NCBI GenBank assembly: GCA_946480515.1
Contig: CAMLKX010000004.1
Coordinates: 1-30,125 of the forward strand
DNA: 30,125 bases
Origin: an uncultured Sphingomonadaceae bacterium
GTDB lineage: Bacteria > Pseudomonadota > Alphaproteobacteria > Sphingomonadales > Sphingomonadaceae
Direction of reading: 5' to 3'
Shown here piece by piece: positions 1-7,899 of the stretch. The notes beneath the pieces were generated by a model that was not told where the DNA came from, did not search any database, and saw nothing but the letters and a program-made list of their open reading frames with translations. Every line of letters begins with the position of its first letter. The first letter of the stretch is position 1. The position numbers and the translations under genes are program-made.

Positions 1-1057
1 CGGTCATCACAAGGCTGGACCCGAGATAGTTGGAGAAGGCGGCACGTCCCGCCGCCGCCAGACGCAGAACCAGAGGTCCGCCGGATCGGCCGACGAGGAT
101 GATCAATGCCGCGTAGCCGATCACCATCAACACTCGGAACGGGACAGTAGCAGCCAGCGAAAATGTGAAGACGGCTGGCACCGAAAAGCCGCTGGCGGAG
201 AGCAGCCATGCAAGCAGCACATAGCATGGGAGGGAGATGGTCAGGGAGGCCGCCGCTACTCGGCCATAACGCCCCCCATTCCAATGGCCTGTCAGGAACC
301 CGCTTTTCAATCCGGCCATTCCAAGCAGCATCAGGCCGAGCGTCTCGGGCGCGAACATTGCCGCCATCACCAGCGGCTCGGCGGTCGCCTCGGTCAGCTG
401 GTGACGGACGAGGCCGGGCCAGGGGCCGAGATGAAGCGTGAGATCGGCGCTGACTTGAGCGACCGTTGGCGGTGCCGAGAACAGCTGCAGCGCCTTCCAC
501 GCGCCAAGCGTCTGTTCGGCGGCATCCGGCCGGCTGATCTGATCGGCTAAAGTCCAGGAACTTGCCGCAATCTGGGCGAATACCGCGAATTGAAGGGCAA
601 TCAGCATCAACCCGAACATCACCAGCGATCGCACATCGAAGCGGCGGAACAGCCACGCAACCGCCCCGATCAGGGCATAGCTGACGAGGATGTCGCCGGA
701 CCAGATCAGGTAGAAGTGAGTGAGGCCGAACAGCAGCAGCCACAACAGCCGCCGATAAGTTACCGAGGCTGAAGACAATCCGGCTGCTTCTGCACGATCG
801 CTGACCAGCAGCAGGCTTGCTCCGAACAGGAGCGAAAACAGCCCGCGCATCTTGCCGTCGATCAGGACGAAGCTGAAGAAGTAGGAGGCCAGATCGAGCC
901 AACTCCCGGTGTCATAGGCGTGCGGATTGACATAGGCCTGAGACGGCATCGCGAAGCCGACGATGTTCATCGCCAAGATGCCGAGCACGGCAACCCCACG
1001 GATCAGGTCAAGCGTGGTGAAGCGGTCTTCCCTGGGGGGAGCCGCGGTCCCGATCAC
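1..1057 (-). CDS. DUF418/YeiB-like multi-pass membrane protein, C-terminus cut by window edge
   Basis: Reading the minus strand from GTG at 1057 gives an open frame of 352 codons with no stop before base 1, so the C-terminal end is missing. The protein begins with a short polar stretch, then [18 protein letters not shown], the typical N-terminal signature of the DUF418/YeiB family of inner-membrane proteins. A run of hydrophobic segments follows, including the family-like stretch [18 protein letters not shown] near residues 56-73, then [19 protein letters not shown] and several later helices. The end visible here, [14 protein letters not shown], matches the start of the conserved C-terminal DUF418 block. 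The GTG overlaps the bfr stop (GTGA), suggesting translational coupling to bfr. The family's biochemical role is not established; a transport or acyl-transfer role is only speculated. Family assignment is confident; the exact start is less so because no clear Shine-Dalgarno sits at the right distance. Confidence 0.85.
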   Translation of the reverse strand, partial: MIGTAAPPREDRFTTLDLIRGVAVLGILAMNIVGFAMPSQAYVNPHAYDTGSWLDLASYFFSFVLIDGKMRGLFSLLFGASLLLVSDRAEAAGLSSASVTYRRLLWLLLFGLTHFYLIWSGDILVSYALIGAVAWLFRRFDVRSLVMFGLMLIALQFAVFAQIAASSWTLADQISRPDAAEQTLGAWKALQLFSAPPTVAQVSADLTLHLGPWPGLVRHQLTEATAEPLVMAAMFAPETLGLMLLGMAGLKSGFLTGHWNGGRYGRVAAASLTISLPCYVLLAWLLSASGFSVPAVFTFSLAATVPFRVLMVIGYAALIILVGRSGGPLVLRLAAAGRAAFSNYLGSSLVMT

Positions 1058-1533
1058 TCTTCCGTCGGTTTTGACTGCAGCTGGATATAGTTCTGCAGAC
1101 CCATCCGCTCGATCATCTCGAACTGCTGTTCGAGCGTGTCGACATGCTCTTCCTCATTTTCGAGGATTTTCGCGAACAGATCGCGGCTGACGAAATCGCG
1201 CACGCTTTCGGCATGGGCGATCGCGCCCTTGAGCTGCTCGACCGCTTCCAGCTCAAGCTCAAGGTCAGCCCGCAGAGCTTCCTCGACATTTTCGCCGATC
1301 CGCAAGCGGCCAAGCATCTGGAAATTGGGCAAGCCTTCGAGGAACAGGATGCGCTCTGCCAACTCGTCGGCATGCTTCATCTCGTCGATCGACTCGTGCC
1401 GCTCGAACTCCGCCAGACGCTTGACCCCCCAATTGTCGAGTAAGCGGTAGTGCAGCCAATATTGATTGATCGCGGTCAGCTCGTTGCGGAGCGACTCGTT
1501 CAATAGTTCGAGAACCCGCGGGTCGCCCTTCAT
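1054..1533 (-). CDS. bfr: Bacterioferritin
   Basis: This 159-residue protein has the usual bacterioferritin length and starts [19 protein letters not shown]. It stores iron in the cytoplasm as a 24-subunit haem-containing cage and oxidises Fe(II) at a di-iron centre. All ferroxidase ligands of the E. coli protein are at identical positions: Glu18, Glu51, His54, Glu94, Glu127 and His130. The haem-ligating Met52 is present in [11 protein letters not shown], so this is a true haem-binding Bfr, not the non-haem paralogue type. The start is firmly set by a strong Shine-Dalgarno (AAAAGGAGG on the minus strand, 1540-1548) six bases upstream. The gene lies 310 bases downstream of purL and overlaps the DUF418 gene by four bases. 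No bacterioferritin-associated ferredoxin gene is seen next to it. Confidence 0.97.
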   Translation of the reverse strand: MKGDPRVLELLNESLRNELTAINQYWLHYRLLDNWGVKRLAEFERHESIDEMKHADELAERILFLEGLPNFQMLGRLRIGENVEEALRADLELELEAVEQLKGAIAHAESVRDFVSRDLFAKILENEEEHVDTLEQQFEMIERMGLQNYIQLQSKPTEE

Positions 1534-1571
1534 CGAAAGCCTCCTTTTGCGAGGCCCGATAGTAGCTTGTC

Positions 1572-1592
1572 TTTGCTGAATGAGCCAGCAAA
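1572..1592. promoter_or_regulatory. Inverted repeat in the bfr leader
   Basis: A perfect 7-base inverted repeat (TTTGCTG at 1572-1578 and CAGCAAA at 1586-1592, loop of 7) lies 39 bases upstream of the bfr start. On the minus strand it is preceded, not followed, by a T-run, so it is not a bfr-direction terminator. It could be an operator for iron-responsive control or a leader hairpin. That is inferred from position only. Confidence 0.3.
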
Positions 1593-1732
1593 AAAATGGC
1601 GGAAATCAGGGAAAAACCGGGCTGCTTTTGCTAAGCAGTCGCACGCTCGGAGGCAATGATCTCACGTGCAAATGGAATGCATTGACCGCACCGCGCGCGG
1701 CGGCCCAGTTGCCGGTATGCACTGTTGGCGCA

Positions 1733-1750
1733 GCCCGCACCGTTGCGGGC
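1733..1750 (-). terminator. Candidate hairpin downstream of purL
   Basis: GCCCGCA (1733-1739) and TGCGGGC (1744-1750) form a perfect 7-base stem with a 4-base loop, about 95 bases beyond the purL stop. No T-run follows in the purL direction, so an intrinsic terminator is possible but weakly supported. Confidence 0.3.
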
Positions 1751-1822
1751 GGCTTGCCGCACCTCCGTCTCGCGAATCGCATTACAGATGCAAACGATCA
1801 TGGAGATCGATTTACCCGATAA

Positions 1823-1837
1823 TGCGAACTATTCGCA
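1823..1837 (-). terminator. Small hairpin just after the purL stop
   Basis: TGCGAA and TTCGCA (1823-1828 and 1832-1837) pair around a 3-base loop, six bases past the purL stop. On the minus strand a short AT-rich run (ATTATC) follows. It is a weak terminator candidate. Confidence 0.25.
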
Positions 1838-1843
1838 AGAGGT

Positions 1844-4135
1844 TTAGCTTTCCACCAGCGCTGCCGCTGCGCCCATCAGTTTGGGGAAGAAGCCTTCATG
1901 CGCTGCGCGGAGTTCGGCGAGGGAGATGTGTGCATGATTGCCGCTCATGCCCGGCATGTCGCCAATACAGATTGAATCACCGCCAACCCTGCCGGCCCAT
2001 GTGCATGCCAAACCTGCTGCCTTGACCATGTCGACGAACCGATAATCGTCCGAGTCCGCTACCGTGACCACATATCGACCCTGATCTTCGCCGAATAACT
2101 GGGCGGCAAGTGAGTTCTCCGCATGGTAGTCAATTTCCACATCGGCACCGATTCCGCTGGCAAGGGCCATTTCCGTAATCGCCACCAAAAGCCCGCCATC
2201 AGAACAGTCGTGCACAGCGGTGATCAGCCCCTCAGCAAGGCCGCGTCGAATTAAATCTCCGGCGCTCCGCTCCGCATCCAAGGAAACGGCTGGCGCCTCG
2301 CCATCCTTCCGCCCCTCAACTTCGCGCAACCACAACGATTGGCCCAAATGGGTACCACGATTGCCGACGATCCAAATTTGTTGGCCCTCAGCCTTGAAGG
2401 CGATCGTCACGCTCGTTTCCCAATCCTCCAGCAACCCCACACCGCCGATCGCCGGGGTCGGCAGGATCGCGCTGCCGCCGCCGGTCGCCTTGCTCTCGTT
2501 GTAGAGGCTGACATTGCCGCTCACGATCGGGAAATCGAGCGCCCGGCAGGCGTCGCCCATGCCGCGCAGGCATTCGACGAACTGGTGCATGATCTCCGGC
2601 CGCTGCGGGTTGCCGAAGTTGAGGCAGTTGGTCACCGCGAGCGGCCTCGCGCCGACGGCGCAGAGGTTGCGATAGGCTTCGGCGATCGCCTGCTTGCCGC
2701 CCTCATAAGGGTCGGCATAGCAATAGCGCGGCGTGCAGTCGGTGGTGATCGCCAGCGCCTTCTGGGTGCCGTGGACCCGCACCACCGCCGCGTCGCCGCC
2801 CGGCTTCTGCACGGTGTCGGCGCCGACCTGATGATCATATTGCTCCCAGATCCAACGCCGGCTGGCGAGGTTGGGCGAGGCCATCAGCTTGAGCAGGTCC
2901 GCCGCGATGTCCGTGCTTTCCGGCACTTCGTCCAGCGGCTTGACCTGTGCCCAGGCCCTGTACTGCTCGGCGGTGGCAGATGGCCGGTCATACTCCGGCG
3001 CCTCGTCGGCGAGCGGCGCGAGCGGGATGTCGCACACGACCTCGCCGTTCCACTCCAGCACCATGTGGCCGGTGTCGGTCACCTCCCCGATGACGGCAAA
3101 ATCGAGCTCCCATTTGCGAAAGATTGCCTCGGCCTCGGCCTCGCGGCCCGGCTTCAGCACCATCAGCATCCGCTCCTGCGATTCCGACAGCATCATCTCG
3201 TAGGGGGTCATGCCGGTTTCGCGTTGCGGGACCTTGTTCATGTCGAGGCGGATGCCGACTCCGCCCTTCGACGCCATCTCGACGCTCGATGAGGTGAGCC
3301 CGGCGGCACCCATGTCCTGGATCGCGACGATCGCGTCCGACGCCATCAGCTCAAGACAGGCTTCGATCAACAGCTTTTCGGTGAACGGATCGCCGACCTG
3401 AACAGTCGGGCGCTTCTCGTCGCTATTCTCGTCGAAGTCGGCGCTGGCCATCGTCGCGCCATGGATTCCGTCGCGGCCGGTCTTTGATCCGACATAGACG
3501 ATCGGGTTGCCGACGCCGGTCGCGGCGGAATAGAAAATCTTGTCGGTATTCGCGACGCCCACGGTCATCGCGTTGACGAGGATGTTGCCGTCATAGGCCG
3601 GGTCGAAATTGACCTCGCCGCCAACCGTCGGAACGCCGACGCAATTGCCATAGCCGCCGATGCCGTGGACCACGCCCGCGATCAGGTGGCGCATCTTCGG
3701 ATGGTCCGGCCGTCCGAACCGCAGCGCATTCATGTTGGCGACTGGCCGCGCGCCCATGGTGAACACGTCGCGCAGGATTCCGCCGACGCCAGTTGCCGCG
3801 CCTTGATAGGGCTCGATGTAGCTTGGGTGGTTGTGGCTCTCCATCTTGAAGATGGCAGCCTGACCATCGCCGATGTCGATCACGCCTGCGTTTTCGCCCG
3901 GACCGCAGATCACCCACGGCGCCTCAGTCGGCAATTTCTTGAGGTGGATCCGGCTCGACTTGTAGCTGCAATGCTCCGACCACATGACCGAGAAGATGCC
4001 GAGTTCGACGAGGTTCGGCTGTCGGCCAAGGGCATTGAGGATGCGCTGATACTCGTCCGGGCTCAGCCCATGTTCGGCGACAATCTCGTCAGTGATTTCC
4101 GGCTCGGCGGCGATCTGGGGCTCGGTCGTGATCAT
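1844..4135 (-). CDS. purL: Phosphoribosylformylglycinamidine synthase subunit PurL
   Basis: PurL is the ATP-dependent synthetase subunit of the PurS/PurL/PurQ complex. It converts formylglycinamide ribotide to the amidine in step four of purine synthesis in the cytoplasm. Visible motifs are the small-PurL N-terminal block [16 protein letters not shown], the ESHNHPS motif, [26 protein letters not shown] and [11 protein letters not shown]. The second, duplicated AIRS-like half carries [14 protein letters not shown] and [13 protein letters not shown]. From the chosen ATG (start [19 protein letters not shown]) the protein has 763 residues, usual for the small alphaproteobacterial form. The frame stays open to an ATG at 4231, adding 32 residues that do not look like PurL and leaving only 17 bases to the divergent gene at 4249. 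The start at 4135 therefore seems better, although neither has a strong ribosome binding site. purS and purQ are not in the window. Confidence 0.95.
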   Translation of the reverse strand: MITTEPQIAAEPEITDEIVAEHGLSPDEYQRILNALGRQPNLVELGIFSVMWSEHCSYKSSRIHLKKLPTEAPWVICGPGENAGVIDIGDGQAAIFKMESHNHPSYIEPYQGAATGVGGILRDVFTMGARPVANMNALRFGRPDHPKMRHLIAGVVHGIGGYGNCVGVPTVGGEVNFDPAYDGNILVNAMTVGVANTDKIFYSAATGVGNPIVYVGSKTGRDGIHGATMASADFDENSDEKRPTVQVGDPFTEKLLIEACLELMASDAIVAIQDMGAAGLTSSSVEMASKGGVGIRLDMNKVPQRETGMTPYEMMLSESQERMLMVLKPGREAEAEAIFRKWELDFAVIGEVTDTGHMVLEWNGEVVCDIPLAPLADEAPEYDRPSATAEQYRAWAQVKPLDEVPESTDIAADLLKLMASPNLASRRWIWEQYDHQVGADTVQKPGGDAAVVRVHGTQKALAITTDCTPRYCYADPYEGGKQAIAEAYRNLCAVGARPLAVTNCLNFGNPQRPEIMHQFVECLRGMGDACRALDFPIVSGNVSLYNESKATGGGSAILPTPAIGGVGLLEDWETSVTIAFKAEGQQIWIVGNRGTHLGQSLWLREVEGRKDGEAPAVSLDAERSAGDLIRRGLAEGLITAVHDCSDGGLLVAITEMALASGIGADVEIDYHAENSLAAQLFGEDQGRYVVTVADSDDYRFVDMVKAAGLACTWAGRVGGDSICIGDMPGMSGNHAHISLAELRAAHEGFFPKLMGAAAALVES

Positions 4136-4248
4136 CCGGGCGCGATAGCGGCGGGCGTTCGTCCAGTCCACTTCATCGAAAGGCGATTGCGCGACTCGAT
4201 CCGCAGGCAGAATGTCCGACGCAGCCTTCATCGCCAGGAGCGCCAGTC

Positions 4249-4725
4249 ATGGCTGTCAAACCAATTCCGGAAGGGTATCACAGCGTCACCCCCTATCTGA
4301 TCGTCGATGACGCGGACGCCGCGATCGATTTCTACAAGCGTGCGTTCGGAGCCGAAGAGATGTTCAGGATGCCGATGGGCGGAAAGATCGGGCACGCCGA
4401 GCTCAGGATCGGCGACAGCGTGGTCATGCTCGCTGACGAGTTTCCGGAGATGGGCCACCTCGGTCCGCGCTCACGCGGCGGGCCGACCGCCAGCATCGTC
4501 CTCTACCTCGATGATGTCGATCGTGCATTTGAACGGGCGAGGGAAGCTGGCGCGATCGAGGTTCGCGCTCCGACAACGCAATTTTGGGGCGACCGCATGG
4601 GCACTCTCAGTGATCCGTTCGGTCACCAGTGGAGCCTTGCCACCCATGTCGAGGATGTGCCGCCGGAGGAGATGAGCCGGCGGATGCAGGACGCGCAGTC
4701 GGAACGGCAAGCGGAGCCCGCCTGA
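4249..4725 (+). CDS. VOC-superfamily (glyoxalase/PhnB-like) protein
   Basis: This 158-residue protein is a single-chain vicinal-oxygen-chelate fold protein of the PhnB-like group (COG2764). It has two babbab modules: the first starts HSVTPYLIVDDADAAIDFY and contains GHAELRIGDSVVMLAD; the second starts ASIVLYLDDVDRAFERARE and ends with the typical DPFGHQWSLATH. Candidate metal or substrate residues are the early His of YHSVTPY, the Glu of GHAELRIG and the His of FGHQW. Family members include enzymes of unknown substrate and relatives of drug-binding proteins, so no reaction is assigned. The ATG is supported by AGGAG at 4236-4240, eight bases upstream. It is divergent from purL and convergent with the lipoprotein gene at 4744, and its stop codon lies in the loop of a perfect hairpin (4710-4733). 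Confidence 0.88.
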   Translation: MAVKPIPEGYHSVTPYLIVDDADAAIDFYKRAFGAEEMFRMPMGGKIGHAELRIGDSVVMLADEFPEMGHLGPRSRGGPTASIVLYLDDVDRAFERAREAGAIEVRAPTTQFWGDRMGTLSDPFGHQWSLATHVEDVPPEEMSRRMQDAQSERQAEPA

Positions 4726-4733
4726 GCTCCGCT
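4710..4733. terminator. Candidate bidirectional terminator between convergent genes
   Basis: AGCGGAGC (4710-4717) and GCTCCGCT (4726-4733) form a perfect 8-base stem with an 8-base loop that contains the TGA stop of the VOC gene. It lies between two convergent genes, the expected place for a shared terminator. There is no U-tract on the plus-strand side. Confidence 0.4.
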
Positions 4734-4743
4734 CGCCGGCTAC

Positions 4744-5127
4744 TTAAACCTTGCAGGCTTGCGAGCCCTTGCCGGGCCGAGTCACGGTCACGGTCTTGTC
4801 TCCAGCAGCGCCGGTGACCGACACTTCGCCGGACTGATAGGGCTGGCCCGGCTCAGGAGCGGTGAGCACCGTCGGCGCTCCATTCTGCTCTTCGCGCAGG
4901 TTGGCGGTTGTCTTGTTATTGAAAAAGTCGACGTAGACCAGGCTGTTGTCCTTGCAGCGATAGGTGTGGCTGGCCTCGATCATCGGCGGCAGCTCGACCG
5001 GTGCCGCATTGGCCAGTTCGGCCGCCTGAGGATCGGCGGGACCGCCAACGATATTGTGATCTTCATTGTTGCAGCCGGCTAACGCGGCGGCCGCAACGCA
5101 CAGGGCGGAGACATAAAAGCGACTCAT
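4744..5127 (-). CDS. Small lipoprotein, possibly MliC-like
   Basis: From ATG at 5127 this 127-residue protein starts with a clear lipoprotein signal: hydrophobic residues 3-18, then lipobox LAGC with the lipidated cysteine at residue 19. The mature part has a low-complexity Ala/Pro linker, then a compact C-terminal domain of about 70 residues with two cysteines (in TYRCKDNS and SQACKV) that probably form a disulfide. That layout (YxC start, short beta strands, C-terminal Cys) resembles MliC/PliC lysozyme-inhibitor domains, but the match is weak and the function is not assigned. The frame is open upstream to 5229, but those residues precede the signal peptide, so 5127 is chosen. It is probably anchored in the periplasm. 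It is convergent with the VOC gene and divergent from the gene at 5207. Confidence 0.8.
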   Translation of the reverse strand: MSRFYVSALCVAAAALAGCNNEDHNIVGGPADPQAAELANAAPVELPPMIEASHTYRCKDNSLVYVDFFNNKTTANLREEQNGAPTVLTAPEPGQPYQSGEVSVTGAAGDKTVTVTRPGKGSQACKV

Positions 5128-5206
5128 GCCTTGGCATTTGCGGGAGCGTCCGGATGCGTCAAGTGCCGCAATTGCAATGTCCGTGACTGATGCATAACTT
5201 GCGCCA

Positions 5207-5440
5207 GTGAGTGAGGTGGACACACACAAGGCAATTCAGCGGGTCCGCATCGGGCTAACCGGCCTGGCATTCGTGTTTCTGCTGGTTCTGCTTGGGACCG
5301 TGATCGCCGACGGCGAACAAGACCCCGTTGGTCAGGCACCCGAGGCCACGAATTCCGTTCCTGACGAGCCGCTTGCTGAACTCGGCGTCGCGCCAAAGGC
5401 GGAGGTCGGCGACAACGAAGCCGCGATCGGTGGGCAGTGA
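5207..5440 (+). CDS. Small single-helix membrane protein, unknown function
   Basis: A 77-residue protein from GTG at 5207 (start MSEVDTHKAIQRVRIGLTG). A basic N-terminus is followed by one hydrophobic helix at about residues 15-34 (ending VLLGTVIA) and then an acidic, low-complexity tail that would lie in the periplasm. I recognise no domain. Its stop overlaps the GTG start of the next gene (GTGA), so the two are probably co-translated and may work together. No convincing Shine-Dalgarno precedes the GTG, and 79 bases separate it from the divergent lipoprotein start. The overlap and the plausible membrane topology argue that it is real. Confidence 0.65.
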   Translation: MSEVDTHKAIQRVRIGLTGLAFVFLLVLLGTVIADGEQDPVGQAPEATNSVPDEPLAELGVAPKAEVGDNEAAIGGQ

Positions 5441-6132
5441 TCCGCATCCTGCTGGCAGCACTCGCGCTGAGCCACACGGCGGCGTGCAGTTCGGGAGCGC
5501 CTGAGCAGTCGGGTCACCCCCGCAATCGTGAGGAGTTGCACGTCCTCACCGCTCTGCCGCTGGCTTGGTCGACGGAATTCGGACTGAGCCAGCCGGGCTC
5601 CCCAGCACTTCAGCGCTTGAGTGAGCGCTATCGTGTCAGGTTGGTCGATCTTCCGACCCAGCTTCCGTCGAAGGGATTGCTGCTCGCCGCTCAACCGCGG
5701 GCCCTTCCCGCCGAACAGCTCGTCGCACTTGATCGATGGGTGCGGGAGGGAGGCCGAGTGCTCCTGCTGGCTGATCCGATGCTGGCCTGGCCTGATCCGC
5801 GCGCGCTCGGCGATCCGACACGGCCAGCGCGGTCCTTTGCGGATACGGGCCTTCTGGCTCACTGGGGTCTGCGCCTGGATTCGCCCGAGCGGCCGGGCCG
5901 GACTGATCGGTCACTGAATGGAGTGGAAGTGATCACCCTTTCTCCCGGGCGGCTTGCCGGGCGCTGCATCGACGACGAGGACGGGCTGGTCGCGCGGTGC
6001 CGCATTGGACAGGGATACGCCGTTGTCATCGCCGACGCCGACTGGATTGATGCCGATCGGCTCGGATCCTCCGCCGCAGCGAACCTGGACGCCTTGATGG
6101 CCGAGCTGAAGGCGCTCGAGGAACGGTTCTAA
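5437..6132 (+). CDS. Putative lipoprotein with GldG/DUF4350-like domain
   Basis: This 231-residue protein starts from GTG within the GTGA overlap with the upstream membrane-protein gene. Residues 1-17 form a signal with a lipobox-like end (HTAAC), suggesting lipidation at Cys17; the Thr at -3 is unusual. The core reads LVDLPTQLPSKGLLLAAQP, then LVALDRWVREGGRVLLLADP. This pattern resembles the glutamine-amidotransferase-like fold of GldG/ABC_transp_aux and DUF4350 proteins, where a helix plus 'GGRVLLLADP' follows a Rossmann-like strand. A late block GQGYAVVIADADWIDADRL fits the same fold. No catalytic triad is evident, so it is probably a binding or scaffold protein. It lies just upstream of the dcw operon but is separated by a hairpin and a 322-base regulatory region. 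Function unknown. Confidence 0.7.
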   Translation: MIRILLAALALSHTAACSSGAPEQSGHPRNREELHVLTALPLAWSTEFGLSQPGSPALQRLSERYRVRLVDLPTQLPSKGLLLAAQPRALPAEQLVALDRWVREGGRVLLLADPMLAWPDPRALGDPTRPARSFADTGLLAHWGLRLDSPERPGRTDRSLNGVEVITLSPGRLAGRCIDDEDGLVARCRIGQGYAVVIADADWIDADRLGSSAAANLDALMAELKALEERF

Positions 6133-6149
6133 ATCCGGCCCGTCCCGCA

Positions 6150-6177
6150 CGACTCGCCGCTTGGTTGAGGCGAGTCG
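6150..6177 (+). terminator. Hairpin ending the upstream lipoprotein transcript
   Basis: CGACTCGCC (6150-6158) and GGCGAGTCG (6169-6177) form a perfect 9-base stem with a 10-base loop, 17 bases past the stop at 6132. No T-run follows, so termination is plausible but not certain. Both arms carry a GANTC site (GACTC and GAGTC). Confidence 0.45.
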
Positions 6178-6195
6178 CCGCACCTGTCGACAGAG

Positions 6196-6204
6196 TTATC
6201 CACA
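6196..6204 (+). promoter_or_regulatory. DnaA box
   Basis: TTATCCACA at 6196-6204 is a perfect match to the high-affinity DnaA box. A related sequence, TTATCCATG, lies at 6276-6284. In the promoter region of the division operon it may let DnaA influence dcw transcription. It is a single perfect box, not an origin cluster. Confidence 0.55.
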
Positions 6205-6252
6205 CCCATTCGCGCCATTGGCAGCCCCGACCTGGTCGGCATTCCTTGTCGT

Positions 6253-6280
6253 GATAAACCGCGAATTTCCACGGTTTATC
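6253..6280. promoter_or_regulatory. Perfect dyad (candidate operator) upstream of mraZ
   Basis: GATAAACCG (6253-6261) and CGGTTTATC (6272-6280) are perfect inverted copies separated by 10 bases. The half-site centres are 19 bases apart, about two helical turns, as expected for a dimeric regulator. It abuts the direct repeats at 6281. The protein that would bind is unknown. Confidence 0.5.
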
Positions 6281-6313
6281 CATGAAAACCCATACAGTGG
6301 CATGAAAACCCAT
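6281..6313. repeat. 13-base direct repeat pair, candidate MraZ boxes
   Basis: CATGAAAACCCAT occurs at 6281-6293 and 6301-6313, exactly 20 bases apart. On the minus strand each reads ATGGGTTTTCATG and so contains a TGGG core. MraZ is known to bind repeated TGGG-type boxes upstream of its own gene, normally spaced by 10 bases. The 20-base period keeps both copies on the same DNA face. Another CCCAT lies at 6205-6209. Confidence 0.45.
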
Positions 6314-6454
6314 TGTGTCCCGCCAACCAATGAGTTACCAACAATGCCGTAGCGCGGGGCAAACCTGTTCAAAGATGAGCAGCGCAGAGCGGCCGATAAC
6401 CCGGTCATTCTGTGAGCGAGAAAGTTTGCGCCGACGCGCCGGGAGTGGACGCAA

Positions 6455-6946
6455 GTGGCGCTGGAGCATCTGTTTCAAGGCAGTGCGCTCAACGCGGTCG
6501 ACGCCAAAGGGCGTGTGTCCGTTCCCGCCTTCCTGCGCTCGGTGATTGAACGGCGCGGCGATGCCCGCACCATCGTCCTTGCCAAGCATGAGACATTCGC
6601 CTGCCTGTCAGCCTACGATCCCGCTTACGCAGCGCTCAAACATGCAAAGCTTGAGCGTCTGCTGGAGAAGGAAGAAACCAGCGCCGACGCGCAGCTCGAG
6701 TATCAGCAGCGCAACCTGATGGCGTTCGCGGCCACCGAGGAAGTGCCTTACGATTCCTCGGGCCGGATCGTCTTCCCGCCAATGATGCGCCGCAAGGGCG
6801 GGATCGATGACCTCGCGCTGTTCCTCGGGACTGGCGAGACGTTCCAGATCTGGAACCCGCACAGCTTCCTGGCCGACAAGCGAATTCCCGAGGACATGAA
6901 GGACATCGCCCGCTACCGGCTTGAGGAACGGGGGATCGGCGCATGA
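6455..6946 (+). CDS. mraZ: Transcriptional regulator MraZ
   Basis: MraZ is a DNA-binding regulator at the head of the dcw operon, usually controlling its own operon. The 163-residue protein has the expected two tandem SpoVT/AbrB-like modules. The first carries [16 protein letters not shown] near residues 13-28, the second [17 protein letters not shown] near 98-114; DxxGR is the family DNA-binding motif. The start is GTG ([19 protein letters not shown]), supported by GGGAG at 6441-6445, nine bases upstream. Its stop overlaps the rsmH start (ATGA). The protein is slightly longer than the E. coli form (152 residues) but normal for alphaproteobacteria. The dyad and direct repeats upstream are candidate sites for autoregulation. 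Confidence 0.96.
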   Translation: MALEHLFQGSALNAVDAKGRVSVPAFLRSVIERRGDARTIVLAKHETFACLSAYDPAYAALKHAKLERLLEKEETSADAQLEYQQRNLMAFAATEEVPYDSSGRIVFPPMMRRKGGIDDLALFLGTGETFQIWNPHSFLADKRIPEDMKDIARYRLEERGIGA

Positions 6947-7899
6947 CCGCATCCATCAATCCCTCTCACATCCCGGTGCTGGTCGATGAAGTTGTCGAGG
7001 CGCTCGCCATCGCTCCTGGCGCGACGCTGGTCGACGGGACGTTCGGCGCCGGTGGCTACACACGGGCTATGCTTGGGGCGGGGGCGGGACGAGTGATTGG
7101 CTTTGATCGCGATCCGGGGGTGATTGCGAACGGCCGGTCACTCGTCCCGGACTCTCGTCTGATGCTGATTGAGCAGCGCTTTTCGCAAATGGATCGGGAG
7201 CTGGGGCAGCTCGGGCTGATCCCGGTTGAGGGCGTCGCGCTCGATATTGGCGTGTCGTCAATGCAGCTCGATCAGCCGGAGCGGGGGTTCTCGTTCCAGA
7301 ACGACGGCCCGCTCGACATGCGGATGAGCCAGGCCGGAATGACCGCGGCCGAGTTCCTGAATGAGGCTGACGAGGCGGAGATCGCGCGCATCCTGCGCGA
7401 GTATGGCGAGGAACCCAAGGCGCGGGCGATTGCCCGGGCGATCGTCGCTGCTCGTCCGCTCAGCCGGACGGCGGAGCTGGCTGCGATCGTGCGCAAGGCG
7501 GCAGGCTATCGCCCCGGCGCCAAGAGCGATCCTGCAACCCGCACCTTTCAGGCGATCCGCATTCACCTCAACGCAGAGCTGGACGAGCTCGAGCAGGGGC
7601 TTGCGGCGGCTGAGCGGGTCCTCGCGCCAGGCGGTCGCCTCGCCGTGGTCACTTTCCATAGCCTGGAAGACCGGATCGTGAAGCGCTTCCTGAAAGAGCG
7701 TTCGGGGGATGTCCCTGCCGGCTCGCGCCATCGCCCGCAAGCGCCGGCGAAGCGCGCCGCCACCTTCGAAAAGGCTCCAAAGGCCCGCACTCCAGGCGCC
7801 GCTGAGCTGGCCGCGAACCCGCGGTCGCGTTCAGCCCGTCTGCGGAGCGCGGTTCGGACCATTGCTCCGGCCTGGACCAACACGGAGAGCGGCCGATGA
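6943..7899 (+). CDS. rsmH: 16S rRNA (cytosine1402-N4)-methyltransferase RsmH
   Basis: RsmH (MraW) uses S-adenosylmethionine to N4-methylate C1402 in the decoding centre of 16S rRNA. The 318-residue protein has the family's usual size. It starts with [13 protein letters not shown], followed by the SAM-binding motif [15 protein letters not shown] near residues 30-44 and IGFDRDP. Other signatures are [39 protein letters not shown] and [16 protein letters not shown]. The ATG lies in the ATGA overlap with mraZ, and its own stop overlaps ftsL in the same way, so it is translationally coupled within the operon. Confidence 0.97.
   Translation: MTASINPSHIPVLVDEVVEALAIAPGATLVDGTFGAGGYTRAMLGAGAGRVIGFDRDPGVIANGRSLVPDSRLMLIEQRFSQMDRELGQLGLIPVEGVALDIGVSSMQLDQPERGFSFQNDGPLDMRMSQAGMTAAEFLNEADEAEIARILREYGEEPKARAIARAIVAARPLSRTAELAAIVRKAAGYRPGAKSDPATRTFQAIRIHLNAELDELEQGLAAAERVLAPGGRLAVVTFHSLEDRIVKRFLKERSGDVPAGSRHRPQAPAKRAATFEKAPKARTPGAAELAANPRSRSARLRSAVRTIAPAWTNTESGR

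Larger units (their letters stand above)
1534..1843. other. Gene-free region between purL and bfr
   Basis: This 310-base stretch has no convincing gene on either strand. It should hold the end of the purL transcript and the promoter of bfr. I see two short hairpins on the purL side (1733-1750 and 1823-1837), an inverted repeat near bfr (1572-1592) and the bfr Shine-Dalgarno. I could not identify a clear -35/-10 pair or an obvious Fur or Irr box. Confidence 0.6.
6133..6454. other. Regulatory region upstream of the dcw operon
   Basis: This 322-base stretch has no convincing gene. In order it holds a 9-base-stem hairpin (6150-6177), a perfect DnaA box (6196-6204), a 9-10-9 dyad (6253-6280), two copies of a 13-base direct repeat (6281-6313) and the mraZ Shine-Dalgarno GGGAG at 6441-6445. 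It is AT-richer than its neighbours around 6247-6345. It presumably carries the main promoter of the division/cell-wall operon, but I cannot pin down a convincing -35/-10 pair. Confidence 0.7.

Noticed and set aside
2339..3292. 317-residue open frame on the plus strand opposite purL
   Set aside because: It is antisense to well-conserved purL code, has no ribosome site or recognisable motif, and is His/Arg/Gly-rich as expected for a GC-rich shadow frame.
4249..6132. Possible genomic island of accessory genes between purL and mraZ
   Set aside because: No integrase, repeats, tRNA or compositional break; these look like ordinary small chromosomal genes.
6196..6284. Possible replication origin because of DnaA-box-like sequences
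   Set aside because: Only one perfect box and one partial match, with no AT-rich unwinding region and no origin-linked genes.
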